NCBI GenBank assembly: GCA_030550075.1
Contig: JAUQQB010000027.1
Location: forward strand, 1 to 14,832
Direction of reading: 5' to 3'
DNA: 14,832 nucleotides
Origin: Chloroflexota bacterium
Lineage (GTDB): Bacteria > Chloroflexota > Anaerolineae > Thermoflexales > Thermoflexaceae
The notes beneath the pieces are model-generated. The model did no database searches, was not told where the DNA came from, and saw only the letters and a list, made by a program, of their open reading frames with translations. The position numbers and the translations under genes were made by a program. Positions within the stretch are counted from its first letter, which is position 1; each line of letters begins with the position of its first letter. Positions 1-7,430 of the stretch are shown here, one piece after another.

Positions 1-1
1 T

Positions 2-547
2 ACCCATACCGCCCCGCCGGGGTATCCGTGCGTCCCGGAGGTCCGCTACGACCCGGTCTATGAGCGGATGATGGATCGCTGCTACTGGGACTACCTGCGC
101 GTCTACGTCCCCCGCGGTGTCCGGCTGTTGAAGGCCTCCCGTATCCCGGTGCCAGGGGAAGCTCTCTGGTCGGGCCAGCCCGAGGAAGGCGAGGTGGCCG
201 TCCGGCCCGCCGAGGAGGGGCCGCTTCTCTCCCTGGAGACGCTGCTCCTCCTGCCGCCGGGCACCGTCCAGGCTCGCTCCTTCACCTGGGCGCTGCCGGA
301 GGAGGTAGTAGCCTGGCAGGGGGACAAGAGGACGTATCGGCTGCGGGTGCAGAAGCAGCCGGGGACGGCCGGGCATTCGCTCTGGATCCGCATCCGGTTG
401 CCTGCTGGGGCCTCTCTCGAGGCGGTCGATCCGCTCCCTTCGGCGAGGGAAGGGAATATCCTCGTTTTCGAGACCCGGCTGGATCGGGATCGGGAATTTA
501 TCCTGCGTTTTCGTGTTGAATATAATCCCGCGGATGGGAGGGAGTGA
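2..547 (+). CDS. DUF4012-like protein, C-terminal part (5' truncated by window)
   Basis: The frame is open from base 2 to the TGA at 545-547, giving about 181 residues of a protein whose start lies outside the window. The stretch reading RCYWDYLRVYVPRG (residues about 26-39 of the visible part) followed by LL resembles the conserved C-terminal part of DUF4012 proteins. These are predicted membrane-anchored proteins of unknown function found mainly in Actinobacteria and Chloroflexota, often in polysaccharide loci. The rest looks like a beta-rich extracellular domain (alternating hydrophobic strands such as LWIRIRLPAG and EFILRFRVEY). There is no membrane segment in the visible part. An internal ATG at 68 should not be taken as the start, because coding character continues upstream of it. 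The stop overlaps the next gene's ATG by one base, so the two are probably translationally coupled. The family call is from motif recall and is moderately sure; the function is unknown. Confidence 0.72.
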   Translation, partial: THTAPPGYPCVPEVRYDPVYERMMDRCYWDYLRVYVPRGVRLLKASRIPVPGEALWSGQPEEGEVAVRPAEEGPLLSLETLLLLPPGTVQARSFTWALPEEVVAWQGDKRTYRLRVQKQPGTAGHSLWIRIRLPAGASLEAVDPLPSAREGNILVFETRLDRDREFILRFRVEYNPADGRE

Positions 548-1062
548 TGCGGAGAGGGGCTTCTTGGCTGGTTGGGATCGCCCTGCTGATCTTGGGGCTG
601 GCGGTGGCGCCGGACCTCTGGGCGGCGCCGGGGCAATCGCCCCACCGTCAGACCGTCCCTACGCGCACGCCGGTCCGGTCCCCGACTCCGCCGCCCCCGC
701 CCGGGGAGACCTCGCCGGCGCCGACAGTGGCGGCGCCCACCGCGACCCTCCCTGCGGTCTCGCCCACGGCGACGGCCCCATCTCCTACCACCGCCATGCC
801 CGCGGCCACCCGCCTGCCGGCCCCGTGGACGGCGACGCCCACGGCGACCCCTTCCCCGTCCCCTACTGTCTCTACACCCACGGATACCCCCACCCCGTCG
901 CCGGCCCTGCCCACCGCGCCTCCTACGTTTACCCCGGCCCCGATGCCTGCCGCCTCGGCGGGGCAGAAAGGGTGGGAGGTGTCCCCGCTGCTGTGGGGAG
1001 GGCTGGGGCTGATCGGGCTGGGGTTGATCCTCCTGCTGGCCTTCCGGAGGCGGCATGGGTAG
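547..1062 (+). CDS. Pro/Thr-rich secreted protein with C-terminal membrane anchor
   Basis: This is a 171-residue protein of unknown function. Residues 1-27 form a signal peptide (MRRG, a hydrophobic run, then DLWAAPG as a plausible cleavage zone). Residues about 28-140 are low-complexity linker dominated by Pro, Thr, Ala and Ser. Residues about 146-166 form one hydrophobic helix (LLWGGLGLIGLGLILLLAF), closed by a basic tail, RRRHG. The layout suggests a cell-surface stalk held in the membrane with an extended, possibly O-glycosylated linker. No enzymatic domain is visible. The ATG at 547 is preferred over the GTG at 544 because the purine-rich GGGAGG at 536-541 sits five bases before it. The ATG overlaps the upstream stop (TGATG), and the gene's own stop overlaps the next start by eight bases, so it belongs to the same transcription unit. 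The high GC and proline codons create long, meaningless antisense frames here. Confidence 0.75.
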   Translation: MRRGASWLVGIALLILGLAVAPDLWAAPGQSPHRQTVPTRTPVRSPTPPPPPGETSPAPTVAAPTATLPAVSPTATAPSPTTAMPAATRLPAPWTATPTATPSPSPTVSTPTDTPTPSPALPTAPPTFTPAPMPAASAGQKGWEVSPLLWGGLGLIGLGLILLLAFRRRHG

Positions 1063-2356
1063 GCCCCTGTGGATCCAGGGGGCGGGCTGGGCGCTGATTC
1101 TGGCGGGCGGCGCGCTGGTGCTGGCCGCGCTGCTCCAGGGGACGGCGCGACCCTCGGCCCCTGCCCATCCCCCCCCGGAGCCGCTAATCCCCACCCGCAC
1201 TCCCACCCTCCCGGCTCTCGAAGAGGCGCCGCCGGCTCCCGCCGCTTCGCCGTCGCCGACCCTCGCCGCCCCCTCCGTTGATCCGATGCCCCCTCCGACA
1301 TCCACGCCCACGCGGTTGGGCGGCGGGGCTGGCCGCTCCGGCGATGCGCCCTCTACCTCCGTCCCGCGGCCCTCCCCCACGGCGTCCATGGGGGCCTCAC
1401 CCAGCCATTCCCCTGCCCCCAACGCCTCCTATCTTTTGTACCGAGGCCGTCCCCGCTGGGGGATCGGGGTGCCTATCGGGCCCATCTCGAAGTATCACAT
1501 CGCGCCGCTCCGCCTGGGCTGGTACCTGGATTGGCGGGCCCGTCCCGATCCGCCCCAGCCGGGGGGCGTGGAGTATGTCCAGATGGTCCGGTTGCGGGAT
1601 GGGGCCCTCCGGCCCGACGCAGAGGCCATCGCCGCCATCGCCCGGGCCAACCCCGGCTCCCTGTGGCTGATCGGCAATGAGCCGGACGTGAAGTGGCAGG
1701 ACAGCGTGGAGCCAGCGGTCTACGCCCGTCTCTACCACGAGGCCTATTGGGCGATCAAGGGGGCGGACCCCACCGCGCAGGTGGCGATCGGCGGGGTCGC
1801 CCAGCCCACGCCGCTGCGCCTGCGCTACCTGGATATGGTTCTGGAGGCCTACCGGGCGCAGTTCGGGGCGGAGATGCCGGTGGACGTCTGGAACGTGCAT
1901 AACTTCCTCCTGCGGGAGGAGCGGGGATCGTGGGGGGTGGACATCCCGCCTGGCCTGCCGGACCGGCGAGGGGTGCTTTATGAAGTGGACGATTCCGGCA
2001 ACCTGGAGGCCTTCCGGCGGCAGATCTGGGACTTCCGGCGCTGGATGGCCGCGCGGGGCTTCAGGGGTCGCCCCCTCATCGTCTCCGAGTATGGCATCCC
2101 AATGCCGGAGGACTACGGCTTCCCGCCGGAGCGGGTGGTGGCCTTCCTGCGGGCCACCTTCGAGTTCTTCCTGACGGCGGCCGACCCGGCCCTGGGCGAC
2201 CCGACGGACGGCGGCCGCTTGGTCCAGCGCTGGTCCTGGTACAGTCTGGACGACATCACCTACCCCACCGGCAACCTCTTCGACCCCCAGACCGGGGCAC
2301 TGACAGCGGTGGGGGAGGGGTGGGTGAAGTACATAGAAGAACTGTATGGGAGGTAA
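1055..2356 (+). CDS. membrane-anchored glycoside-hydrolase-like TIM-barrel protein (clan GH-A type)
   Basis: This 433-residue protein has an N-terminal membrane helix (about residues 9-28), a Pro/Ser/Thr-rich linker (about 30-125) and one catalytic-type domain (about 130-433). The domain carries WLIGNEPD, with E209 as candidate acid/base, and IVSEYG, with E345 as candidate nucleophile. This is the usual Glu pair of clan GH-A retaining glycosidases. Other blocks fit strands of such a barrel: LRLGWYLDW, MPVDVWNVHNF and RWSWYSL. The family number is uncertain; GH39-, GH5- or GH128-like are all possible, and no substrate can be named. The ATG at 1055 follows GGAGG at 1046-1050 and overlaps the previous gene by eight bases. 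The next gene encodes a clear paralog that starts five bases after this stop. The enzyme is expected to act outside the cytoplasmic membrane, perhaps trimming the surface glycan made by the downstream glycosyltransferases. Confidence 0.78.
   Translation: MGRPLWIQGAGWALILAGGALVLAALLQGTARPSAPAHPPPEPLIPTRTPTLPALEEAPPAPAASPSPTLAAPSVDPMPPPTSTPTRLGGGAGRSGDAPSTSVPRPSPTASMGASPSHSPAPNASYLLYRGRPRWGIGVPIGPISKYHIAPLRLGWYLDWRARPDPPQPGGVEYVQMVRLRDGALRPDAEAIAAIARANPGSLWLIGNEPDVKWQDSVEPAVYARLYHEAYWAIKGADPTAQVAIGGVAQPTPLRLRYLDMVLEAYRAQFGAEMPVDVWNVHNFLLREERGSWGVDIPPGLPDRRGVLYEVDDSGNLEAFRRQIWDFRRWMAARGFRGRPLIVSEYGIPMPEDYGFPPERVVAFLRATFEFFLTAADPALGDPTDGGRLVQRWSWYSLDDITYPTGNLFDPQTGALTAVGEGWVKYIEELYGR
2348..2354 (+). 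promoter_or_regulatory. strong ribosome binding site of the second hydrolase paralog
   Basis: GGGAGGT lies seven bases before the ATG at 2362 and overlaps the last codons and stop of the preceding gene. It decides the start: the frame is open further upstream to an ATG at 2320, but that start would overlap the previous gene and has no comparable site. Confidence 0.7.
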
Positions 2357-2361
2357 AAAAG

Positions 2362-3858
2362 ATGAAGCGAAAGCATTGGCGCCGGATGTTGGGATTCGTT
2401 GTAGTTCTGTTTCTATTGATTGCGTCGTGGACGCCCGGTTGGAGCATGCCCAGCCAAAGCTCAGAGCGGCAAACGGTCCCTGAGCTCATCCCTCGAGCTT
2501 ACTTACCCCTCGTAATGAAAAACTATCAAGCTCCTTCACCTTTGTGGCGGTTCTGTGCCGCGCAGGCACGTCGGTCGATCCTAGACTACTCCGAGACAGA
2601 GATCATCGGATTGCGTTTGGGCTGGATTGTGGATTGGACGGTGACGCCCAACGCACCCAGGCCTTATGGAATGGAATACGTGCCGATTGTCCGCGTGAAA
2701 CAGTGGAAGCTCCAGGATGGCTCAACCTGGACAACCTGCTGTGTGGGATGCCCTTATGTTCAAGTCGGAGGGCGGTATACGTATACCGTTCAACCCGATT
2801 GGAGCATGATTCGCGCTGCGGCCCAGGCCCACCCGGGCATGCTGTGGGTGATCGGCAACGAAATTGAGCGGGTGGATTGGGGTCAGGGCTATTGCGCCCG
2901 TCAGGATGAGATCCTCCCGGAGGTCTACGCCACGGCCTATCATGAAATACGTCAGGCCATTTTAGAGGTGGATCCGACCGCTAAATTCGCGATCGGGGGC
3001 GTCATTCAGGCCACTCCGCTACGGCTACAGTATCTCGATAGGGTGTGGAACGCTTACCTGCAGCAATACGGGGAGCCAATGCCGGTGGACGTCTGGAACG
3101 TTCACGCCTTCGTGCTGCAAGAAAAGCGCGGGAGCTGGGGAGCAGAGATACCGGCCGGTCTGGAGGCGGATGAGGGCAGATTATACTCTGTTCTGGATAA
3201 CCGGAACTTCTCTATCGCCTGGGAACATATCCAGGCATTCCGCACATGGATGAAGAGCAAAGGTCAGCAGAACAAGCCTCTGATTATCACTGAATATGGG
3301 GTTAACATGCCTTCCGATTTCGCCGGGTTCTCGCCAGAGGAGGTTCGCGATTACTTCATGTACCCTTCATTTGAACACTTTATGAATCAAACCGATCCGA
3401 ACATAGGCTATCCCGCCGATAACTACCGCTTGGTGCAGCGGTGGTGCTGGTATAGCTTGGATGATGATAGCGGGAAATGGGAAAATGGGGAATATCATCA
3501 ATTCTACAACGGCAACTTACTGTATTCAGGATTAGGAGAGAAGCCGACCGGGCTATCACCGTTAGGACACTACTGGCGGGACTACGTGAGTCGCCTGCCC
3601 CCGGCTTCCGAGCCGCCTTATACGCTCTCCGCTTCTGGAGAGCCCCGGGCAGCGCCTCGAACCTCGAGGGCCGATAGCTTAGACATCGGCGTTGGTAGCG
3701 TAGATGCGGCTGATGGCCGCTCCTGCGATGGTCAATCGGTTCGTTTGGTGTTCACCGCACCCTCGCCTTACGGAGCTTTTTTTGGAAATGGCAGGAGGGA
3801 GGCTTCCTATGTGGTTAAGGAAGCTCTCGTTTGCCTCCCTTCCCAAGCATCCCCCTAG
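2362..3858 (+). CDS. secreted glycoside-hydrolase-like protein, paralog of the preceding gene
   Basis: This 498-residue protein starts with a signal peptide (MKRKHWRR, a hydrophobic core, cleavage near residue 30), then the motif AYLPLVMKNY, which I recall in many secreted Chloroflexota proteins. The domain at about 60-415 aligns along its length with the previous gene: LRLGW, ADPT/VDPT, AIGGV, TPLRL, MPVDVWNVH, RGSWG, RLVQRW and WYSLDD are shared. The candidate catalytic residues are E167 in VIGNEIER and E311 in IITEYG. The usual NEP triad is NEI here, so activity may be altered. An insert absent from the paralog carries a CCVGC cysteine cluster (about residues 127-131). The last 80 or so residues have no counterpart in the paralog and look like read-through into unrelated DNA. 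Base composition is clearly lower in GC than the upstream genes, so the copy may have arrived separately. The substrate is unknown. Confidence 0.75.
   Translation: MKRKHWRRMLGFVVVLFLLIASWTPGWSMPSQSSERQTVPELIPRAYLPLVMKNYQAPSPLWRFCAAQARRSILDYSETEIIGLRLGWIVDWTVTPNAPRPYGMEYVPIVRVKQWKLQDGSTWTTCCVGCPYVQVGGRYTYTVQPDWSMIRAAAQAHPGMLWVIGNEIERVDWGQGYCARQDEILPEVYATAYHEIRQAILEVDPTAKFAIGGVIQATPLRLQYLDRVWNAYLQQYGEPMPVDVWNVHAFVLQEKRGSWGAEIPAGLEADEGRLYSVLDNRNFSIAWEHIQAFRTWMKSKGQQNKPLIITEYGVNMPSDFAGFSPEEVRDYFMYPSFEHFMNQTDPNIGYPADNYRLVQRWCWYSLDDDSGKWENGEYHQFYNGNLLYSGLGEKPTGLSPLGHYWRDYVSRLPPASEPPYTLSASGEPRAAPRTSRADSLDIGVGSVDAADGRSCDGQSVRLVFTAPSPYGAFFGNGRREASYVVKEALVCLPSQASP
3797..3839 (+). repeat. nested inverted repeat at the 3' end of the hydrolase gene
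   Basis: GGGAGGC at 3797-3803 pairs with GCCTCCC at 3833-3839, and GCTTCCT at 3802-3808 pairs with AGGAAGC at 3818-3824. Together they can form a long hairpin just before the stop codon. There is no following T-run, so a role as an intrinsic terminator is doubtful. It may be a leftover of an insertion end. Confidence 0.4.
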
Positions 3859-4395
3859 TTAACGAACACTGTGTTGATCACACTATAGTATTGAACGTTG
3901 GCGGTGGAAAAACGAGCGAAGCAAAGCTGGCTGCCCTCGCGCTGTCTCCAGCAAGGCGGCAGTCACCTGATACAGATGGGACAGATCATCGGGAGCGAAG
4001 CCGGCCAGGTTCGCATACCTGGTATGATTCCATACCATCTCAACCGGATTCGGGTCCGGCGCATCGGGCGGCAGCCACTTCACCTCCAATCCATCCGAAT
4101 GCTCCGCCTGAAGATGGCGAACCGCTTTCCGGTGAGGCCTCAGATGATCCGGGATCACGATATACCTGTGCCGCAGGTAGAAATGCAACCAATTCTTGAG
4201 GAAAGAAACAGCCGTATCCCAGCGGATGTTCTTCGATAGGGTTGAAAATAAAGTCCTAACCGGCGCTGGCGAGGGGCGATCGTGATGGACTCAACGATTC
4301 TGAACGGGGGTCTGCCCTTTTGGCGCCCAGACGCGACGGGCAACTGGCGGAAGCATTCATTCGCTTTCGTCTGTGAAGACGATGATCCACCGATT

Positions 4396-4759
4396 CCGAC
4401 TGGCGTTTCTTGTGCCAGCGCGCGATGGCTTGTTCCTCCTGCTTCCGAGCCCGGCGCTCTGGTTTTTGAGCGCTCCGGCCCATCTCTCGCAGGATAGACC
4501 CGACATGACCGGGAGGATCCTGAACCCCAAAGGGGGCTTTGATCGCCTGGGCGACGCGGGGCAAGGCCCACTGGTCGGTGGGAAAGCCTGCGGCACAGGC
4601 CCCCCAAAGCAGGATGGCTTCCCGTTCTTTACTTTACTTTATGTTCGGACGAGCGTTGGGGTGGGGGTCCGGGATGGAGTTGGGCCTTCGGCGCCTCTGG
4701 CTCTCCCTCCGGAAGAGCCTTTTTCCACCGGAAGACCGATCCGGAGGAGACGCCGATGG
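4396..4759 (+). repeat. direct repeat, copy 1 (IS630 fragment)
   Basis: This segment matches 7436-7782 in the same orientation, with few substitutions by eye and one 17-base length difference at 4625-4642. It is the shared part of two IS630 remnants and is long enough for homologous recombination, which would remove the glycosyltransferase gene and the IS5-type element between the copies. Confidence 0.85.
4627..4641 (+). repeat. CTTTA x3 microsatellite that breaks the transposase frame
   Basis: Three tandem CTTTA units lie where the second IS630 copy has a much shorter sequence. On the coding (minus) strand they read TAAAG repeats and introduce an in-frame stop. Slippage or a local duplication is the simplest explanation. 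Confidence 0.7.
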
Positions 4760-6112
4760 TTAATAGTATGCGGAGACAATGGTGGCCAGCGCCCTCAGAT
4801 TGAAAAGAAGCATGAAGCTCACGATTCCAAGGCCAATCCAAAATCGGGCTGGTTTTGGCAGCGTCGCACCGAGGCCCCATGTGCCGAGCAGGGCGCAGCT
4901 GACCAGTGCCGGAAACAGGAATCGGCCCTGGGGTTGAAAATGCGAAAAGTTATAGCGAATCACCCCGACGAAAGCCAGACATAATCCGAAAAGTAGAAGA
5001 AACAATATACGAATGTGAGAGCTCTCTCGCCACCGTCTCAAGGAACGAACCATGTGATACAGGGAAAGAATCATCCCCAGGATCCATTCTCCGAATGCGA
5101 TTTGAATCCACCAAGATGGAACCGGGATGTTAGCCCATCCAAAGCGAGCAAAGAAGAGATCGATGAGCAAAGGGAAAAACGGCTTCCAATAGGTCCACGA
5201 TAGGGATTGAGGTTTTATCTCCATCTGGGCTTTTGTATAAGCGAGGGCTGCACGGGCTTCCGGATAGAGTAAATAATACAGGGCAGTAATGATGATGGAA
5301 GTTGCAATGATCTGGATAGTCAGTCTGATTTGTTCTTTGGTGGAGCTCGATGGAGGAAGGATTGCAGCAAGGAGCGCCACAGGGATCAAATAGACAGAAG
5401 TAAGTTTGGTGAGAAGCCCTATTCCCAAGGTTAGTCCCATAAGCCAGGCAAGTCGATTCCGGTGCTTCCAAGAGAGCTGCATCTCGACAGCCAGAAGAAA
5501 TAGCAGCGCGGAAATTGCGTTATTTAAAGTGTCATTGCGTACTGAAGCACTAATGAAAGAGAACTGAGGCAGAAAGGCAACCCAGGCGGCTGCGACTACC
5601 TCGAATCCATCCATCCCCAGCGATCGACCGATCCGATACGTGGCGATGATGACTACTAATCCCCACAGAGCTGAGGTCCATCTTAAAATCAGTAGGCCCC
5701 ACTGGTGCTCCCAAATCTTAAATGGATGTGGCGCTTCTGCGCGAAATAGATTGGGATATGCAAACGGATCGGGGCAGAAGAGGGGGTTAAAAGGTGGGAT
5801 CTCAGCAGGCAAAGAGCGAGGAACGAGAAGTTGTAGGATCCTATACACTACAGCGAGGGGTAAATAGCCCAAGGCAGGATGATACCATTCATAATTTGAA
5901 GTAGTAAAAGCGTAATCTTTGCAGAAACGGTCCGTTTGACGGATCCCCGGATCATTGGGTGGACGCCATCGCCCTGCGAGCTCGGTCAGATAACGATAAT
6001 GGGCTGGCTCATCAGGTGTTTCCCAGGGCGGTACCAGGGCCGCATAAAGGATGATCAAGACCCCGTAAGCGAGAGTGATTACTAAGAGTGGCCTGGGAAG
6101 ATGCATAGGCAT
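4760..6112 (-). CDS. GT-C fold integral membrane glycosyltransferase (PMT/ArnT-like)
   Basis: This 450-residue protein has roughly ten hydrophobic helices spread over its length. Shortly after the first helix, PPWETPDEPAHYRYL holds the Asp-Glu pair (D34, E35) expected in the first extracytoplasmic loop of GT-C enzymes. These enzymes use polyprenyl-phosphate sugars on the outer face of the membrane. SVRNDTLNNAISALL (about residue 190) and QPQGRFLFPAL near the C-terminus are also typical of this class. The acceptor and sugar are unknown. GAGG lies seven bases before a second ATG at 6106, so the true start may be two codons in. Its strand is opposite to the flanking glycan genes, and it is boxed in by IS remnants. 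IS630 homology begins at the base next to its TAA, so its original C-terminus may have been clipped, though the length is normal. It is probably functional and possibly acquired with the surrounding elements. Confidence 0.78.
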   Translation of the reverse strand: MPMHLPRPLLVITLAYGVLIILYAALVPPWETPDEPAHYRYLTELAGRWRPPNDPGIRQTDRFCKDYAFTTSNYEWYHPALGYLPLAVVYRILQLLVPRSLPAEIPPFNPLFCPDPFAYPNLFRAEAPHPFKIWEHQWGLLILRWTSALWGLVVIIATYRIGRSLGMDGFEVVAAAWVAFLPQFSFISASVRNDTLNNAISALLFLLAVEMQLSWKHRNRLAWLMGLTLGIGLLTKLTSVYLIPVALLAAILPPSSSTKEQIRLTIQIIATSIIITALYYLLYPEARAALAYTKAQMEIKPQSLSWTYWKPFFPLLIDLFFARFGWANIPVPSWWIQIAFGEWILGMILSLYHMVRSLRRWRESSHIRILFLLLFGLCLAFVGVIRYNFSHFQPQGRFLFPALVSCALLGTWGLGATLPKPARFWIGLGIVSFMLLFNLRALATIVSAYY

Positions 6113-6232
6113 GCCTCACATGGGAGCTGACTTGCCGATTTATGGCCTGAACAGATCGCTTATTGCCTAAATCCGGATAGACCGATCCGCTCTTTAACCA
6201 AAACCAAGGGAGATCGCAAACCTCTGCTGTGA

Positions 6233-6328
6233 ATTCTATACGCCGAGAGCGTGCTGTCGGCGCAGAATAAACGCTACAGCCGTAAGAAGAACTCGCCAGG
6301 CAAGCCCCCAGAGGTCCTGGCCCGATGA
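6233..6328 (+). other. short coding-like relic in the gap between the GT-C gene and the IS5 element
   Basis: The gap 6113-6354 holds no complete gene. Within it, a 31-codon open stretch flanked by TGA on both sides reads plausibly as protein (ending KKNSPGKPPEVLAR) and has no start codon. It resembles the tail of a transposase or another basic protein, but I do not recognise it. It could equally be chance. No convincing promoter for the leftward glycosyltransferase gene is visible. Confidence 0.15.
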
Positions 6329-6350
6329 AATTCCGGGAGAAAATCGTCCT

Positions 6351-7361
6351 TTAACAGAAGACTTGTTGCACAACAATTTTCCCGTTGTGAGGACGTTCCA
6401 CCCTTTGGGGTGGGAGAGCGGATCCGGTGACGCGTTCGGCCTTCCGGCCTCGTCGGTCCATCTGGAAGTTCACAATGCCCACCACCGCCAGAAACACCGT
6501 GTCATAGAGCGCCAGCATATGGCGGAATCCCGACGACAAGATCCGAAAACGCTTCAACCAGCCGATCGGATGCTCCACCACCATCCGCATCGAAGCCCGT
6601 TCCGGATTGGCCCGCTTCGGATCCGGAAGCAAAGGAGGATTCCGTCGCGCCTTGTGCGGGGTCCTGATGCTCCGGTCCGGATCGTCATTTTGCAGCCCAT
6701 CGAAGCCCGCATCGCCGATCCCCATCATGGATTCGGGAATTTGCCGGATTATCCCCGATTCCACCGCCAGGCGCAAATCGTGTTGGGAACCGGGCGCCGA
6801 GAAACTCGCCCCGCGGATATACCCCGGGTGATCCACCGCGAGGAGGGTCTGGCGGGGATGGGTCTTGCGGCCCCCGGAGGAATGTGGCCGTTGCGCCTCG
6901 GGGTCCTGCGGGCGCTGGATGCGCGGTTCGGTTCCATCGATCATGGCCAGCAAATCGGGGAAGGTCTCCAGGACCTCCTCGACGCGCTTCCCTTCCCCCT
7001 GGTGGGGGGGCTGGGGCCAGCCCAGCGAAGCAAGGCCCAGCGGCTGGAAGGCGTTCCACACCTGCCGGGTGTTCCGACTCACCGTGGCCTTGTCTACGCC
7101 GAAAAAGAAGGCCAGGGCCTCCAGGTTACCGTATTGCCGAAGCCCGATGAGGGTCATCCGTAACATATTGGGGAGGGAGAGGCGATATTTGCGCCCGCCC
7201 CCGATGGCCCGGCGGCGATCCGGTCGGCTCCGCCGTTCTCGTCTCTGCGGTTGCCCCACCGGCAGAAAGCGAGCCAACGGTTCTTCGAACTCCTCCACTG
7301 TCAAGCCGGTGAGGGATCGAAACCGCAGGGGCTTCGAGCGGAGAACGTCCACCGAAAGCAC
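6351..7361 (-). CDS. IS5-family transposase (DDE_Tnp_4 type), apparently intact
   Basis: This 336-residue transposase has an N-terminal helix-turn-helix (about residues 60-100: YRLSLPNMLRMTLIGL, then FFGVDKATVSRNTRQVW). Its catalytic domain carries a complete DDE set: D142 in AMIDGTE, D217 in IGDAGFDG and E263 in VVEHPIGWLKRF. SSGGRKTHPRQTLL matches the S-G-K-K-x-H region after the first Asp in IS5-type enzymes. No frameshift or internal stop is present, so it may be active. It starts at the ATG whose complement is at 7359-7361. Its last codons read through the terminal inverted repeat, and the TAA at 6351-6353 lies just outside the repeat, so the native C-terminus may be set by the flanking DNA. 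It is a mobile gene with no role in the glycan pathway. Confidence 0.85.
   Translation of the reverse strand: MLSVDVLRSKPLRFRSLTGLTVEEFEEPLARFLPVGQPQRRERRSRPDRRRAIGGGRKYRLSLPNMLRMTLIGLRQYGNLEALAFFFGVDKATVSRNTRQVWNAFQPLGLASLGWPQPPHQGEGKRVEEVLETFPDLLAMIDGTEPRIQRPQDPEAQRPHSSGGRKTHPRQTLLAVDHPGYIRGASFSAPGSQHDLRLAVESGIIRQIPESMMGIGDAGFDGLQNDDPDRSIRTPHKARRNPPLLPDPKRANPERASMRMVVEHPIGWLKRFRILSSGFRHMLALYDTVFLAVVGIVNFQMDRRGRKAERVTGSALPPQRVERPHNGKIVVQQVFC
6355..6373 (+). repeat. left terminal inverted repeat of the IS5-family element
   Basis: Its 19 bases match the complement of 7412-7430 with a single mismatch at the third base. It overlaps the last codons of the transposase. Confidence 0.8.
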
Positions 7362-7411
7362 GGCCGGCTCTCTCCAACGAGAGGTCTTAACTTAAAATAT
7401 ACCCCAGCCTA

Positions 7412-7430
7412 TTGTGCAACAAGTCTTTTG
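7412..7430 (-). repeat. right terminal inverted repeat of the IS5-family element
   Basis: It is the partner of 6355-6373. IS630 transposase sequence starts immediately after it at 7431. Confidence 0.8.

Larger units (their letters stand above)
3883..4759 (-). pseudogene. decayed IS630-family transposase, copy 1 (lacks the N-terminal HTH)
   Basis: Read on the minus strand, pieces of an IS630 (DDE_3) transposase appear in order but in different frames. From 4759 down comes the end of the helix-turn-helix region (GVSSGSVFRWKKALPEG). From about 4564 comes LPRVAQAIKAPFGVQDPPGH and the following helices. Around 4357-4390 is IIVFTDES with the first catalytic Asp. The segment 3883-4188 holds the C-terminal catalytic half (IPDHLRPH with the second Asp, DPNPVEMVW with the Glu). 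The frame is broken at about 4627-4641 by a CTTTA expansion, again after RWHKKRQ, and by the stop after TDESE. The first 40 or so residues, including the start, are missing because homology stops at 4759, against the stop codon of the next gene. It cannot make active enzyme. Its outer end is probably near 3889, but I cannot fix it. Confidence 0.8.
6355..7430 (-). mobile_element. IS5-family insertion sequence, about 1076 bp
   Basis: Terminal inverted repeats are visible: CAGAAGACTTGTTGCACAA at 6355-6373 against CAAAAGACTTGTTGCACAA read on the complement of 7412-7430, matching at 18 of 19 bases. They enclose a single transposase gene. No convincing target-site duplication is visible: bases before 6355 are TTAA and those after 7430 are AATC, sharing at most AA. 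The right flank is an IS630 transposase fragment cut in the middle, and the left flank does not continue that fragment. This suggests a deletion or rearrangement next to the element after insertion. Confidence 0.8.

Noticed and set aside
648..1301. 217-codon minus-strand frame with GVGV-type repeats
   Set aside because: The repeats mirror the Pro/Thr linker codons on the + strand; it is not an independent gene.
103..1422. 439-codon open frame on the minus strand
   Set aside because: It is an antisense shadow of three GC-rich genes and reads as Arg/Gly-rich low complexity with no domain. The + strand genes have starts, ribosome sites and family motifs.
4373..4984. 203-codon + strand frame spanning the IS630/GT-C junction
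   Set aside because: It is antisense to both the IS630 remnant and the membrane glycosyltransferase; the composition is not protein-like.
6363..7395. Two long + strand frames over the IS5 element
   Set aside because: They are antisense to an intact DDE transposase and show no recognisable domain.
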